The notes under the pieces are model-generated. The model was not told the DNA's origin, made no database searches, and saw only the letters and a list, made by a program, of their open reading frames with translations. 12,945 nucleotides of DNA, taken from contig DCIJ01000051.1 in the NCBI GenBank assembly GCA_002315945.1, forward strand, positions 1,695 to 14,639, read 5' to 3'. How positions within the stretch are numbered: position 1 is the first letter of the stretch; every line of letters begins with the position of its first letter. The stretch comes from Lachnospiraceae bacterium UBA1729 (lineage in GTDB: Bacteria; Bacillota; Clostridia; Lachnospirales; Lachnospiraceae). Made by a program: the position numbers and the translations under genes. This document shows positions 1 to 6,275 of the stretch, piece after piece.

Positions 1-287
1 ATTTCAATCATGCTGGTCTCAATATTTCTAATGTACAGATTGAGCTCGCTTTGCATGTTCTCGAAGGTATGAACATTTTCATTCTCTGCCTGTTCATAAA
101 TAAGATTTCCGGACACCTGCAAAAACATTACCGTCTGAGCCAGTAATGCTCCAAGCGCACAAAACAGCGTCGCTATTAATATCTTTTCCCTCAGCCTGAG
201 CCTGGGAATGAACCTAGGGGACGGGGTTCTAGGGTCATTTTTTGCTAAAGTGAACCCGGGGGACGGGGTTCTAGGGTCATTTTTCAT
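1..287 (-). CDS. Membrane sensor protein, N-terminal part only (cut by window edge)
   Basis: Open for 95 codons and runs off the left edge. The start is ATG at 287-285, with an AGAAGGAG ribosome binding site at 302-295 on the minus strand. Residues 2-29 are a duplicated 14-residue block (KNDPRTPSP...) encoded by two copies of a palindromic DNA repeat. A basic segment (RLRLREK, about 30-36) follows, then one hydrophobic segment (about 36-57). The polar, Glu/Asn-rich region after it (YEQAENENVHTFENMQSE) looks like the start of an extracytoplasmic sensor domain. This layout resembles YesM-type sensor histidine kinases or other one-helix membrane receptors, but no catalytic domain is in the window, so the class is a guess. 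No other ATG, GTG or TTG precedes the membrane segment in frame, so the repeat-encoded residues are probably really translated. It may be cotranscribed with the gene starting at 615, 52 nt upstream. Confidence 0.7.
   Translation of the reverse strand, partial: MKNDPRTPSPGFTLAKNDPRTPSPRFIPRLRLREKILIATLFCALGALLAQTVMFLQVSGNLIYEQAENENVHTFENMQSELNLYIRNIETSMIE
209..284 (+). repeat. Tandem pair of family-1 REP-like units inside a coding region
   Basis: Copy A is at 209-243 and copy B at 251-284. The unit is about 34 nt: TGAACC(C/T)(G/A)GGGGACGG, then GGTTCTAGGGTCATTTTT. GAACCC near one end pairs with GGGTTC to give a 6-bp hairpin. The two copies are nearly identical and start exactly 42 nt apart (14 codons), so the reading frame of the sensor gene on the opposite strand is kept through both. 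Related units lie at 989-1064. Confidence 0.85.
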
Positions 288-339
288 GAGTTTTCTCCTT
301 CTGAAATCTGGACATAGATTTTATCATCTATAAAAAATA

Positions 340-615
340 TCAGTCTTCATCCATTTCCTGTATAGCGCGATAGTAGTTTTCCATCCATTCAGATTGATTT
401 ACCGTGGCATCATCATTCGCTTCAGTGGCTTCAATATCCTCTGGCCATTCATCACCTTCTTCAAGACCCTGCATTTCAATCCATTTTTCTGCGACTTCAA
501 ATTGAATAGGCTCACGATCTTCGCTCTCTAGAGTAATCAAAAGCATTAGTGGTTCGCCTGGAAGTCTCTCTTCGCAACCATAGTCAGCTTCATCTATCCT
601 TGATATTGTCCACAT
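340..615 (-). CDS. Small acidic protein of unknown function
   Basis: A 91-residue protein that I do not recognise. It is very acidic: 29 Asp/Glu against 5 Lys/Arg, with the charge concentrated in the second half (EEGDEWPEDIEATE and a MDED terminus). It has no membrane segment, signal peptide or Cys motif (one Cys at 14). The ATG at 615-613 follows the stop of the upstream ArsC-family gene by 3 nt. Its ribosome binding site (GGAG) lies inside the last codons of that gene, so the two are almost certainly cotranscribed and translationally coupled. The N-terminal half, with alternating hydrophobic residues (PLMLLITLES, PIQFEVAEKW), looks like a small folded beta-rich domain and the rest like a flexible tail. 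No function is proposed. Confidence 0.75.
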   Translation of the reverse strand: MWTISRIDEADYGCEERLPGEPLMLLITLESEDREPIQFEVAEKWIEMQGLEEGDEWPEDIEATEANDDATVNQSEWMENYYRAIQEMDED

Positions 616-618
616 AAA

Positions 619-960
619 TTAGCTCCATCCCTTCCACACATCTGGCTGATAACCTATTGTAGACTGCTTTCCATTTCGAACAACCGGAGTCTTAATCACT
701 CCTGGATTTTCAAGAATCTTTTCAAGCTTATCTTCATCAGCAATATATTTAATAAGCGCAAGGGTGTCCTGATCCTTGCCCTCCCAGTTAATCATGTTTT
801 CAAGTCCACCATTATTCTGAGCAACCGAATTAAATTCTCCCTTGCTCATTCCTTTTTCCTTCATATCAATAAACTGAAACTTGATACCTCTTTCCTTGAA
901 GAATCTCTCAGCTTTTTTAGTTTCATTACACTTACGAGTACCAAATATTTGTATATTCAT
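619..960 (-). CDS. ArsC/Spx/YffB-family thioredoxin-fold protein
   Basis: Translates to 113 residues, the usual length for this family. The N-terminal strand is followed by GTRKCNETKKAERFF with Cys11, the position of the ArsC catalytic or Spx redox cysteine. The partner position is Thr14 (CxxT), not the second Cys of Spx CxxC. The C-terminal region TPVVRNGK (Arg95) followed by STIGYQPDVW matches the cis-Pro/anion-binding part of the fold. Family members include arsenate reductases, Spx-type RNA polymerase regulators and uncharacterised YffB-like reductases. With one Cys and no ars genes nearby, arsenate reduction is not established. An upstream TTG at 978 would add six residues, but I prefer ATG at 960 because the protein then starts at the first beta strand (MNIQIFG). 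GGAG lies 12 nt before it, which is long. It is followed by the acidic protein. Confidence 0.85.
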   Translation of the reverse strand: MNIQIFGTRKCNETKKAERFFKERGIKFQFIDMKEKGMSKGEFNSVAQNNGGLENMINWEGKDQDTLALIKYIADEDKLEKILENPGVIKTPVVRNGKQSTIGYQPDVWKGWS

Positions 961-988
961 ATTTCTAATTTTCTCCAATCGAAATTTA

Positions 989-1064
989 TGAACCCGGGGG
1001 ACGGGGTTCTAGGGTCACTTTTGTGCCTAAAAAAATGAACCCCCAACCCCGTCCCCTGGGTTCA
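989..1064. repeat. Inverted pair of family-1 REP-like units
   Basis: Unit C (989-1022) is nearly identical to the units at 209-284. Unit D (1031-1064) is a diverged copy in the opposite orientation. The outer 20 nt of each arm (989-1008 and 1045-1064) are reverse complements except for one position (a G opposite a T). This gives a potential 20-bp stem with a 36-nt loop, and each arm can also fold alone through GAACCC/GGGTTC. The arrangement resembles the paired REP units (BIMEs) mobilised by REP-associated Y1 transposases in other bacteria, although no transposase gene is in this window. Confidence 0.85.
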
Positions 1065-1066
1065 TA

Positions 1067-1095
1067 ATTATATAATATCACACACACAACAAAAA
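1067..1095 (-). promoter_or_regulatory. Candidate promoter for the ArsC-family gene
   Basis: On the minus strand there is a perfect TATAAT at 1072-1067, preceded after 17 nt by TTTTTG at 1095-1090, a poor -35 match. Transcription would start near 1060, at the outer edge of the inverted repeat pair, so the messenger would begin with the 20-bp hairpin. The -35 overlaps the T tract of the upstream terminator. Prediction by eye only. Confidence 0.4.
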
Positions 1096-1116
1096 AAGGT
1101 CCCCCAATGGGAGACC
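1091..1116 (-). terminator. Rho-independent terminator of the DUF3877-like operon
   Basis: On the minus strand GGTCTCCC, a 3-nt loop (ATT) and GGGGGACC form an 8-bp stem with one T-G pair (1116-1098). Seven T residues follow (1097-1091). It lies 27 nt past the stop codon of the 1143-1661 gene. The plus-strand side has no T run, so it should act on minus-strand transcripts only. Confidence 0.8.
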
Positions 1117-1142
1117 CCGAAAAAACATTAACACTCTTTCTT

Positions 1143-1661
1143 CTATTCGTAGTAGTCCTCTTTTGTAAACCTGTGATATATAAGATGTTCCTCTTCCTGG
1201 GTGAGACAGTAAAAATATGAATCGGGCTGTCCATCCTCAAAATATATCAAATAATCAAAATCCTCATTAGTCATCTCTTCAAAATGCACCTTATCAGAGT
1301 ACTTGTTAAACTGCGCAAGCACTTCATCAATTGTCACTCCATGCTTTGATATGGTACCAATAAAATCATATAAAAATCCATCAGACGGTGTATGCTCGTG
1401 AACATATTCTGAAGCCTGTTCCGGCAGATTAATGCAAAATCGCTCTGCCTTGTAACTCACTTCTACTTTCCCAAGGACATCCTGCTTTGAAAAGAAAAAC
1501 TCATTAAGTCTTCTTTCCATCTCCGCGCAGTCTGCCTTAATTCCAAGCATAGAATTAAGGGAAGTCAGGGGATAATAGAGTCTGATCCGCTCCTTGCAAT
1601 AGCCAAGCTTTATCTGTTCTTCCTTTATTACATCAATTATATTATTCAATAAACTATTCAT
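1143..1661 (-). CDS. DUF3877-like hypothetical protein
   Basis: A 172-residue soluble protein with no signal peptide or membrane segment. It begins with a helical stretch (MNSLLNNIIDVIKEEQ) and has an aromatic-rich acidic C-terminus (EEEHLIYHRFTKEDYYE). Its length and opening pattern (IIDVIKEEQIKLGY...RLYYPLTSLN) resemble the DUF3877 family found in Lachnospiraceae. I assign this from memory of the family and cannot confirm it without a profile search. No catalytic motif is evident. It starts 23 nt after the stop of the deformylase-like gene, with a modest AGAG ribosome binding site, and is the last gene before the terminator at 1091-1116. Confidence 0.75.
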   Translation of the reverse strand: MNSLLNNIIDVIKEEQIKLGYCKERIRLYYPLTSLNSMLGIKADCAEMERRLNEFFFSKQDVLGKVEVSYKAERFCINLPEQASEYVHEHTPSDGFLYDFIGTISKHGVTIDEVLAQFNKYSDKVHFEEMTNEDFDYLIYFEDGQPDSYFYCLTQEEEHLIYHRFTKEDYYE

Positions 1662-1684
1662 TCGGTATCTCTTTAAAACTATTT

Positions 1685-2095
1685 CTAAATCACAATCCCG
1701 GCTACGTGATCTAACTCATGCTGAATTATCTGAGCTGTCCAGTCTGAATACTTACCATGCTTTGGCGTGAAATCCTGATCCAGATAATCCACTTCTATTT
1801 CCTTGAATCTGGTGCAGGGACGCACCCCTTCCAGGGAAAGACACCCCTCCTCTGTCTTGAAGGCGCCTCTTTTCTTGGTTATTTTTGCGTTAATCATTGC
1901 AAACATAAATGGGCCAGCCGCCACTACAATTATATTTTTTCTAACACCAATCATGTTGGCTGCCATTCCAACGCATCTATCCTGATTGGCCCTGAGTGTA
2001 TCCAATAAGTCCTGAACCACCTGCTTGTCCTCTTCGGTTGCTGGCTCAGATTTTCCTGCTAAAAACAGGGGATCTCTCATAATTTGTCTTACCAT
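1685..2095 (-). CDS. Peptide deformylase-like metalloenzyme, short form
   Basis: Peptide deformylases remove the formyl group from nascent protein N-termini using a metal held by one Cys and two His. All three motif regions are visible in these 136 residues: VGMAANMIG (42-50, for GxGxAAxQ), EGCLS (83-87, metal ligand Cys85) and HELDH (126-130, His126, Glu127, His130). In motif 1 the conserved Gln that stabilises the transition state is replaced by Met48. The protein ends six residues after HELDH, so it lacks the C-terminal extension of housekeeping enzymes. I place the start at ATG 2095, nine nt after GGAGGA at 2110-2105. An upstream GTG at 2104 abuts that site and cannot use it. It is probably an accessory deformylase of the short clostridial type, with activity uncertain. 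It sits between the WYL regulator and the DUF3877-like gene. Confidence 0.85.
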   Translation of the reverse strand: MVRQIMRDPLFLAGKSEPATEEDKQVVQDLLDTLRANQDRCVGMAANMIGVRKNIIVVAAGPFMFAMINAKITKKRGAFKTEEGCLSLEGVRPCTRFKEIEVDYLDQDFTPKHGKYSDWTAQIIQHELDHVAGIVI

Positions 2096-2161
2096 GTCAT
2101 GCACTCCTCCAGATGACTAAACGCTCCATCAATATCACTTATTACCCTTTTGTCGCTACTC

Positions 2162-3067
2162 TTATTCGTATTGCTGCCTGATTTTGTCTGCTATCCTAAA
2201 AAGAGCCTTCCTTATGTGTTCAGGCTCTAAAACCTCAACCTGATCCCTACACTTTAATATCCACTCAATTAAATAGTCCTCATCTGAATACTCATGCTCA
2301 AAAAGCAGTCTTCCATCAGGGAGCTCTGTAAAAGAATCCACCACAAATTCTTCTATCAGATGCCACTTCATGGAAGCCTCAAAAACTGCCTTTACACTAA
2401 TTCCTCCTGGAAAAACTCTCTCTGAAGAAAGATCTGGCACCGGAACTTCCCGGGTTACCACATCCTCACACGTCAGTTGAAGCTGCCCCATTCTGTTAAG
2501 CTTGAAGATTCTAAAGTCGTTTCTTAATTTACAGAATCCCCACACATACCAGCTGCTCCATTTAAAAATCAGATAATAGGGCTCTACCTTTCGCTCCTCG
2601 TCACCCTTGGGAGAATAGTAGCAAAAGCTAATTACTTTTCTGTCTTCAATGGCCTGTTGGATAAGCTCTATTTTAGGTGACAGTGATTCCTTATCCCAAC
2701 ACGACAGGTCAATAAGAATAGATTCTCTTCCACTAACATATTCGGCTGAACCGGCCTTAATTTTGTCCATAAGCTGACCATAGTAATGGCTGCCACTTAC
2801 ACTGTCCAGGCTTCGTAAACCAGACATTATCATCTGCATATCCTTGGATGTCAGTATAGTCCTGTCCATCCGATAGCCTTCCATAATGCTGATTCCTCCA
2901 CCAGCTCCCTGTGTAGTCACAATAGGAATTCCCGCCCTACACAGATCCTCAATATCTCTATTTATTGTTCTTCTTGATACCTCAAATTTATCCGCCAATA
3001 TCGGAGCTGTTATCTTATCTTCCTGCAAAAGTGCGGACAAAATTCCTATGAGCCGGTCTATTTTCAT
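2162..3067 (-). CDS. HTH/WYL-domain transcriptional regulator
   Basis: A 301-residue protein of the YafY-like type. Residues 1-60 form an N-terminal winged helix-turn-helix (ILADKFEVSRRTINRDIEDL, recognition helix about 31-42) with the GGGI wing. A middle domain follows, then a WYL domain at about 135-195: IEDRKVISFCYYSP, WYVWGFC (WYV at 173-175 replaces WYL) and FRIFKLNRM. WYL domains are thought to bind small ligands or nucleic acid, and such proteins often control nearby genes, DNA repair or defence loci. The ATG follows the TAA of the DUF3795 gene with no intervening base and lacks a good ribosome binding site, so translation is probably coupled. No target operator was identified. Confidence 0.92.
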   Translation of the reverse strand: MKIDRLIGILSALLQEDKITAPILADKFEVSRRTINRDIEDLCRAGIPIVTTQGAGGGISIMEGYRMDRTILTSKDMQMIMSGLRSLDSVSGSHYYGQLMDKIKAGSAEYVSGRESILIDLSCWDKESLSPKIELIQQAIEDRKVISFCYYSPKGDEERKVEPYYLIFKWSSWYVWGFCKLRNDFRIFKLNRMGQLQLTCEDVVTREVPVPDLSSERVFPGGISVKAVFEASMKWHLIEEFVVDSFTELPDGRLLFEHEYSDEDYLIEWILKCRDQVEVLEPEHIRKALFRIADKIRQQYE

Positions 3068-3331
3068 TTACTTATTACACCATTTTCTGCATCGCTCAAT
3101 GTTTGGAAGGGGATCAAAGCCAAATTCAATACCCTTCACCTGGAGCATATGGCATGGGAACTCATCACACTCTCCACAGTGGTTGAGTTTCTTTTCCTCA
3201 CAGCAGATCTTTACTTTGCATTCTCCCCAGGCTGGCTTGGCAATATTAATACAACCCTGGCAGCTTACCTGATACTTCTCACACTTAGTACATTCCACGC
3301 CGCATCTTGATTCAAACAAATTGTTACACAT
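3068..3331 (-). CDS. DUF3795-like cysteine-rich protein
   Basis: An 87-residue protein with 14 cysteines, many in CxxC or CC groups (CTKC, CQGC, KICC, CGEC). The pattern CGxxCxxC...CxGC...C...CgeCdeFPC near the C-terminus is typical of DUF3795, a small presumed metal-binding family common in anaerobes. Function is unknown; zinc or iron-sulfur binding is an inference from the cysteines. The start is ATG at 3331 with an AGGAGG site 7 nt upstream. The preceding 84 nt (3332-3415) are very AT-rich and must hold the operon promoter, but no convincing -35/-10 pair stands out. It is the first gene of an operon with the WYL regulator. Confidence 0.85.
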   Translation of the reverse strand: MCNNLFESRCGVECTKCEKYQVSCQGCINIAKPAWGECKVKICCEEKKLNHCGECDEFPCHMLQVKGIEFGFDPLPNIERCRKWCNK

Positions 3332-3415
3332 AAAAAATCCTCCTATATATAAATAGTAAAAATAATAGTTACATTAATATAGATGCAGATTTTTTATAAA
3401 AGTTACGGCTTTCGG

Positions 3416-4168
3416 CTAATTTTTTTCAAATAATGAAATTACTTTTTGAAACCACTCATCTGAAGGCTTTTTCTCTGTCATATGCTCATACAGATAGCTG
3501 ACCTTGCCCCTGACTTCAGGATCAAACTTGTACCCCTTCTGTCTGTAATCAAGATATTCCGTGGTCTTCTTCATTTTGCTCTTGTTATTTTCATGACTGT
3601 CTCTGAACTGAATCCAGGCAGCACAGCTACAGGGATTATTTTCCTGTATCAGATTACAGTGCCCATCATAAAATGAGTCCAGATTCATGCGGGCTCTGAA
3701 CAGTAGTCCCTTCAGGGCGTTAGGCGATATCTCCAGCAGTTCAGCCACTTCATCGCTACCCATTCCAAACATATCCACCAGAGAAAAAGCAATTCGCTGC
3801 TTAAGAGAAAGTCGTCTGACCATTGCCATAAAACAGCCATTCTGCAGCCCTTTAATCTCATCCGCCACAATAACCTCCTCCTCCGGAGAGGGAGTAATAT
3901 TAGCTGTAGCAGCCTGGATTGCTGCCTCATTAATCTCTTCCACCGACTCTTCTCTGACACCACGGCTCCTTACCATCATCAAAAAATGGTTATAGCATAT
4001 CTTTTCCAACCACTTTCTTAAAGCCCCCTGTTCTCTAAGTTGGTCGTATTTCTCATATGCACTCAGGAAAGTCTGCTGCGTTAGATCCTCCGCATCCTGC
4101 GGATGGCATGAAAGCCGCAATGCATAGTTATATATGAATAAATAGTTTTCTTTTATAAGTTGTTCCAT
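3416..4168 (-). CDS. ECF-type RNA polymerase sigma factor with Cys-containing C-terminal extension
   Basis: A 250-residue alternative sigma factor. Region 2 (about 5-70: YLFIYNYALRLS, DAEDLTQQTFLSAYEKY) binds core polymerase and the -10 element. Region 4 (about 115-165: LSLKQRIAFSLVDMFGMGSDEVAELL, then NALKGLLFRAR) binds the -35 element. Beyond region 4 comes a roughly 80-residue tail opening with H170-C171-NLIQENN-PC180-SC182. A CxLI...NPCxC motif of this sort occurs in some Firmicute ECF sigmas and may bind zinc or act as a built-in redox or autoregulatory segment (inference). I choose ATG 4168 with AAGGG 5-6 nt upstream. A GTG at 4186 would add six residues but almost touches the previous stop and lacks a site. 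No separate anti-sigma gene follows. It is last of four genes beginning with the antiporter. Confidence 0.88.
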   Translation of the reverse strand: MEQLIKENYLFIYNYALRLSCHPQDAEDLTQQTFLSAYEKYDQLREQGALRKWLEKICYNHFLMMVRSRGVREESVEEINEAAIQAATANITPSPEEEVIVADEIKGLQNGCFMAMVRRLSLKQRIAFSLVDMFGMGSDEVAELLEISPNALKGLLFRARMNLDSFYDGHCNLIQENNPCSCAAWIQFRDSHENNKSKMKKTTEYLDYRQKGYKFDPEVRGKVSYLYEHMTEKKPSDEWFQKVISLFEKN

Positions 4169-4189
4169 CTTACCCTTTTGTTCCACACT

Positions 4190-4561
4190 CTAAAATTTTG
4201 TCCCACATTTAGGGCAGTAATCAAAATCTTCGCTGGTTTCATAACCACAGTTTTCACATACTTTATTAGAAAAATTCTGATAATTCCTGGTGAATTTGAG
4301 GTCCGCCTCGTTTAATCTGCTCAATTCTCCTCGGGCTATGGCCATCCCGGTCTCAATATCAAGTTCGCAGGAAGAATTACAGCAGTTCATAACCACCACA
4401 TACCTCTTGTTCCATTTGAATACTGGAATAAAAAACAGCATAAAATAGGTATAATACATATACACCTGTACATGACCATATTTACCACAGGCGCCACATA
4501 CTACCAGCTGATCAAAGTCCAACTGTTTTCTTCCATCCTGTATTCCCATTATTAAAAACAT
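4190..4561 (-). CDS. Zinc-ribbon protein with hydrophobic central segment
   Basis: A 123-residue protein with three Cys groups: CGAC (22-25), CC...C (60, 61, 65) and a C-terminal zinc ribbon CENCG...CPKCG (102-119). The aromatic stretch at about 33-48 (VYMYYTYFMLFFIPVF) is hydrophobic enough for a membrane segment or reentrant helix. It resembles small zinc-ribbon proteins common in Lachnospiraceae (zinc_ribbon_15-like, from memory). Function is unknown; a metal-stabilised adaptor is the likely reading. AAGGA lies 8 nt before the ATG and spans the stop of the DUF1292 gene, 4 nt away, so coupling is likely. It precedes the sigma factor gene by 21 nt. Confidence 0.82.
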   Translation of the reverse strand: MFLIMGIQDGRKQLDFDQLVVCGACGKYGHVQVYMYYTYFMLFFIPVFKWNKRYVVVMNCCNSSCELDIETGMAIARGELSRLNEADLKFTRNYQNFSNKVCENCGYETSEDFDYCPKCGTKF

Positions 4562-4565
4562 ATGT

Positions 4566-4835
4566 CTATTCCTTCTCGTCTAACATCTCTGCGTAAGCTC
4601 TTGAAACCTTGTCATATTCGAATTTGTTTCGCAGCTTTTCAACTTCAAATTCTTCTGACTTTTCCTTTACCTTGTACAGGTACACTCCGTCTTCATTAAT
4701 TGCGTCCCCTTCAACCAGGGCTGCTGCAACGTAAAACGCTCCCTCAAATTCAAATTCAGACAGGACTGCCATCTCAGCCTGTTCTCCTGTAGAGGTCTCC
4801 ACCATAAAGGTCACATATTGTTCCATTTGATCCAT
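4566..4835 (-). CDS. DUF1292-family protein
   Basis: A small acidic protein of 89 residues. It matches the layout of DUF1292 (YrzB-like) proteins of Firmicutes: an opening beta strand (YVTFMVETSTGEQAEMAVLSEFEFEGAFYVAAAL), then VYLYKVKEKSEEFEVEKL and a terminal helix. No enzymatic residues are known for the family. Several in-frame ATGs exist. I choose 4835, because AGGAG at 4847-4843 is 7 nt before it; starting at 4856 would put that site inside the gene. It lies 24 nt after the antiporter stop and 4 nt before the zinc-ribbon gene. Confidence 0.8.
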   Translation of the reverse strand: MDQMEQYVTFMVETSTGEQAEMAVLSEFEFEGAFYVAAALVEGDAINEDGVYLYKVKEKSEEFEVEKLRNKFEYDKVSRAYAEMLDEKE

Positions 4836-4859
4836 GTCCATTCTCCTCACTTTCATCTA

Positions 4860-6056
4860 TTAATTTTTATTAAGAAAAGTTTTATAGGTTAAATCCATTC
4901 CAATAGCTCCCAGTGGCGCCGTAATCAAAATTGAGAGTACAGCAAATGACAATACGATATTGCCACATGCCAGTCCCAGAGACAGTGGAACTGAACCGAT
5001 TGCTGCCTGAACAGTGGCCTTCGGCAGATATGCAATTACGCAAAAAGCCCTTTCTTTCATATTAAGACTGGTTCCCAAAAGGCTGATCCAGGTTCCCACG
5101 GAACGAAATGCCAGTGCCGCAAAAATCAGTATTAAAGCCTTCGCCCCAGCGCCCAGCATGTATTCAATATTAACCGCTGCACCTACCAATACAAATAATA
5201 TGACTTCAGCAGCAATCCAAAGCTTGCCAAATTTTGCCGACAGTCTCCTGCCTACACTTTCAGAACTTTTTTTCTGTACCATGCAGGCCATACTCATAAC
5301 CGCCAACAGCCCTGAAATAGCTATATAATCTTCAAGCCATACTTCAATGGACATTAGTAAAAAAGCAATGCCAAGAATAATAACAACCTTGGCACTGTTG
5401 CGGATGTGCTTGGATTTTTTATATCGCCACTCAAAGAAAAGAGAAATAGCATATCCACCCACTACACCCAGTATAATACCGAGCACTATGGACACCGGAA
5501 TATCAAGCAGAGAAGCCATATCCGCTGCTTCTCCCTGGGCCATTCCCAAAAACGAAGAAAAGACTACTATTACAAACACATCATCCAGTGAAGCTCCCGC
5601 CAGAATCAGCTGTGGAATACTTTTATCCGTGCCATATCTGTCCTCCATAAGCTGAACCATCTTGGGTACAACAACCGCTGGAGATACCGCTGCCAAAACA
5701 GCACCAATCAGCGCCGCCTCAATTCTCGTCACCTCAAACAGACAATGTCCAAACACAACAAATGCCACTATTTCAAATACAGCGGGCAAAAATGACATAA
5801 ATATTGCAGGTCTTCCTACTTTTTTCAAATCTTCTATATTAAGCGATAAGCCGGCCTTGATTAATATTATGACCAGGGCAATTTTTCTCAGTTCACTGGA
5901 AATCCCTAATATAGAAGGATCCAGTAAATTAAGTACATAGGGGCCCATCACAACTCCCGTGAAAAGCATTCCCACAATTCTGGGGAGCCTGATCTTCTGA
6001 CACAAGGCTGCCATCGATAATCCTATTAAAAATATAAAGGCAAGCGATGTAAGCAT
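4860..6056 (-). CDS. Cation:proton antiporter (Na+/H+ exchanger domain, CPA family)
   Basis: A 398-residue integral membrane protein with about 11-13 hydrophobic segments across its whole length and short loops, the size of a bacterial exchanger membrane domain without a cytoplasmic TrkA tail. Family signatures include the first helices with IRLPRIVGMLFTGVVMGPY (22-40), the core VSPAVVVPKM (124-133), and LAGASLDD (152-159). The last carries the paired acidic residues expected at the ion-binding site. Near the C-terminus, IAYLPKATVQAAIGSVPL is typical of this superfamily. It probably exchanges Na+ or K+ for protons at the cell membrane; ion specificity cannot be read. AGGAGG precedes the ATG. 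It is first in the operon with DUF1292, zinc-ribbon and sigma genes, divergent from the SOS polymerase. Confidence 0.9.
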   Translation of the reverse strand: MLTSLAFIFLIGLSMAALCQKIRLPRIVGMLFTGVVMGPYVLNLLDPSILGISSELRKIALVIILIKAGLSLNIEDLKKVGRPAIFMSFLPAVFEIVAFVVFGHCLFEVTRIEAALIGAVLAAVSPAVVVPKMVQLMEDRYGTDKSIPQLILAGASLDDVFVIVVFSSFLGMAQGEAADMASLLDIPVSIVLGIILGVVGGYAISLFFEWRYKKSKHIRNSAKVVIILGIAFLLMSIEVWLEDYIAISGLLAVMSMACMVQKKSSESVGRRLSAKFGKLWIAAEVILFVLVGAAVNIEYMLGAGAKALILIFAALAFRSVGTWISLLGTSLNMKERAFCVIAYLPKATVQAAIGSVPLSLGLACGNIVLSFAVLSILITAPLGAIGMDLTYKTFLNKN

Positions 6057-6134
6057 TAAATTTGATCCTCCTGAATTTGCAAATTGTGTATCTAAAAATT
6101 ACATCAATCCGAGGAAAAAGTAAATACATTTTTT

Positions 6135-6148
6135 CGAACAAATGTTTT
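6135..6148. promoter_or_regulatory. SOS (LexA) box-like site 1
   Basis: CGAACAAATGTTTT matches the Gram-positive SOS consensus (CGAAC, four bases, GTTCG or GTTTG) at 9 of 10 fixed positions. It lies just upstream of the strong polymerase promoter and 79 nt from the antiporter start, so it could affect both directions. Confidence 0.5.
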
Positions 6149-6157
6149 ATTTTTTTC

Positions 6158-6187
6158 TTGACAATTATTTCCCATTGGATTTATAGT
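6158..6187 (+). promoter_or_regulatory. Strong sigma-A-type promoter of the polymerase-yolD unit
   Basis: A perfect TTGACA at 6158-6163 is followed after 18 nt by TATAGT (6182-6187, five of six matches). Transcription would start near 6194, giving a leader of about 80 nt. A near-consensus box would otherwise be constitutively strong, which fits with repression through the flanking SOS-like sites. Confidence 0.65.
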
Positions 6188-6204
6188 GTAGTCACTTGTA
6201 AAAC

Positions 6205-6218
6205 CGAATGTACGTTTG
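6205..6218. promoter_or_regulatory. SOS (LexA) box-like site 2
   Basis: CGAATGTACGTTTG differs from the consensus CGAACnnnnGTTYG at one fixed position. It sits about 11 nt downstream of the predicted transcription start, where a bound repressor would block promoter clearance. Confidence 0.6.
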
Positions 6219-6275
6219 TATTTGTACTTGTGCTATATTGTGTGACCTTTTTTAAGTTACATTTTTGTGTGCTAT

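Noticed and set aside
305..335. Possible terminator after the acidic-protein gene
   Set aside because: ATAGAT/ATCTAT can pair, but the stem is short and pure A/T with no following T run on the minus strand.
986..1240. 84-codon minus-strand frame across the inverted REP pair
   Set aside because: It crosses the terminator and the repeat stem, overlaps the DUF3877-like gene in another frame, and encodes low-quality repeat-derived sequence with no start signal.
3687..3995. Plus-strand 102-codon frame opposite the sigma factor
   Set aside because: It is antisense to conserved regions 2 and 4 of the sigma factor, with a Ser/Ile-rich product typical of a shadow frame.
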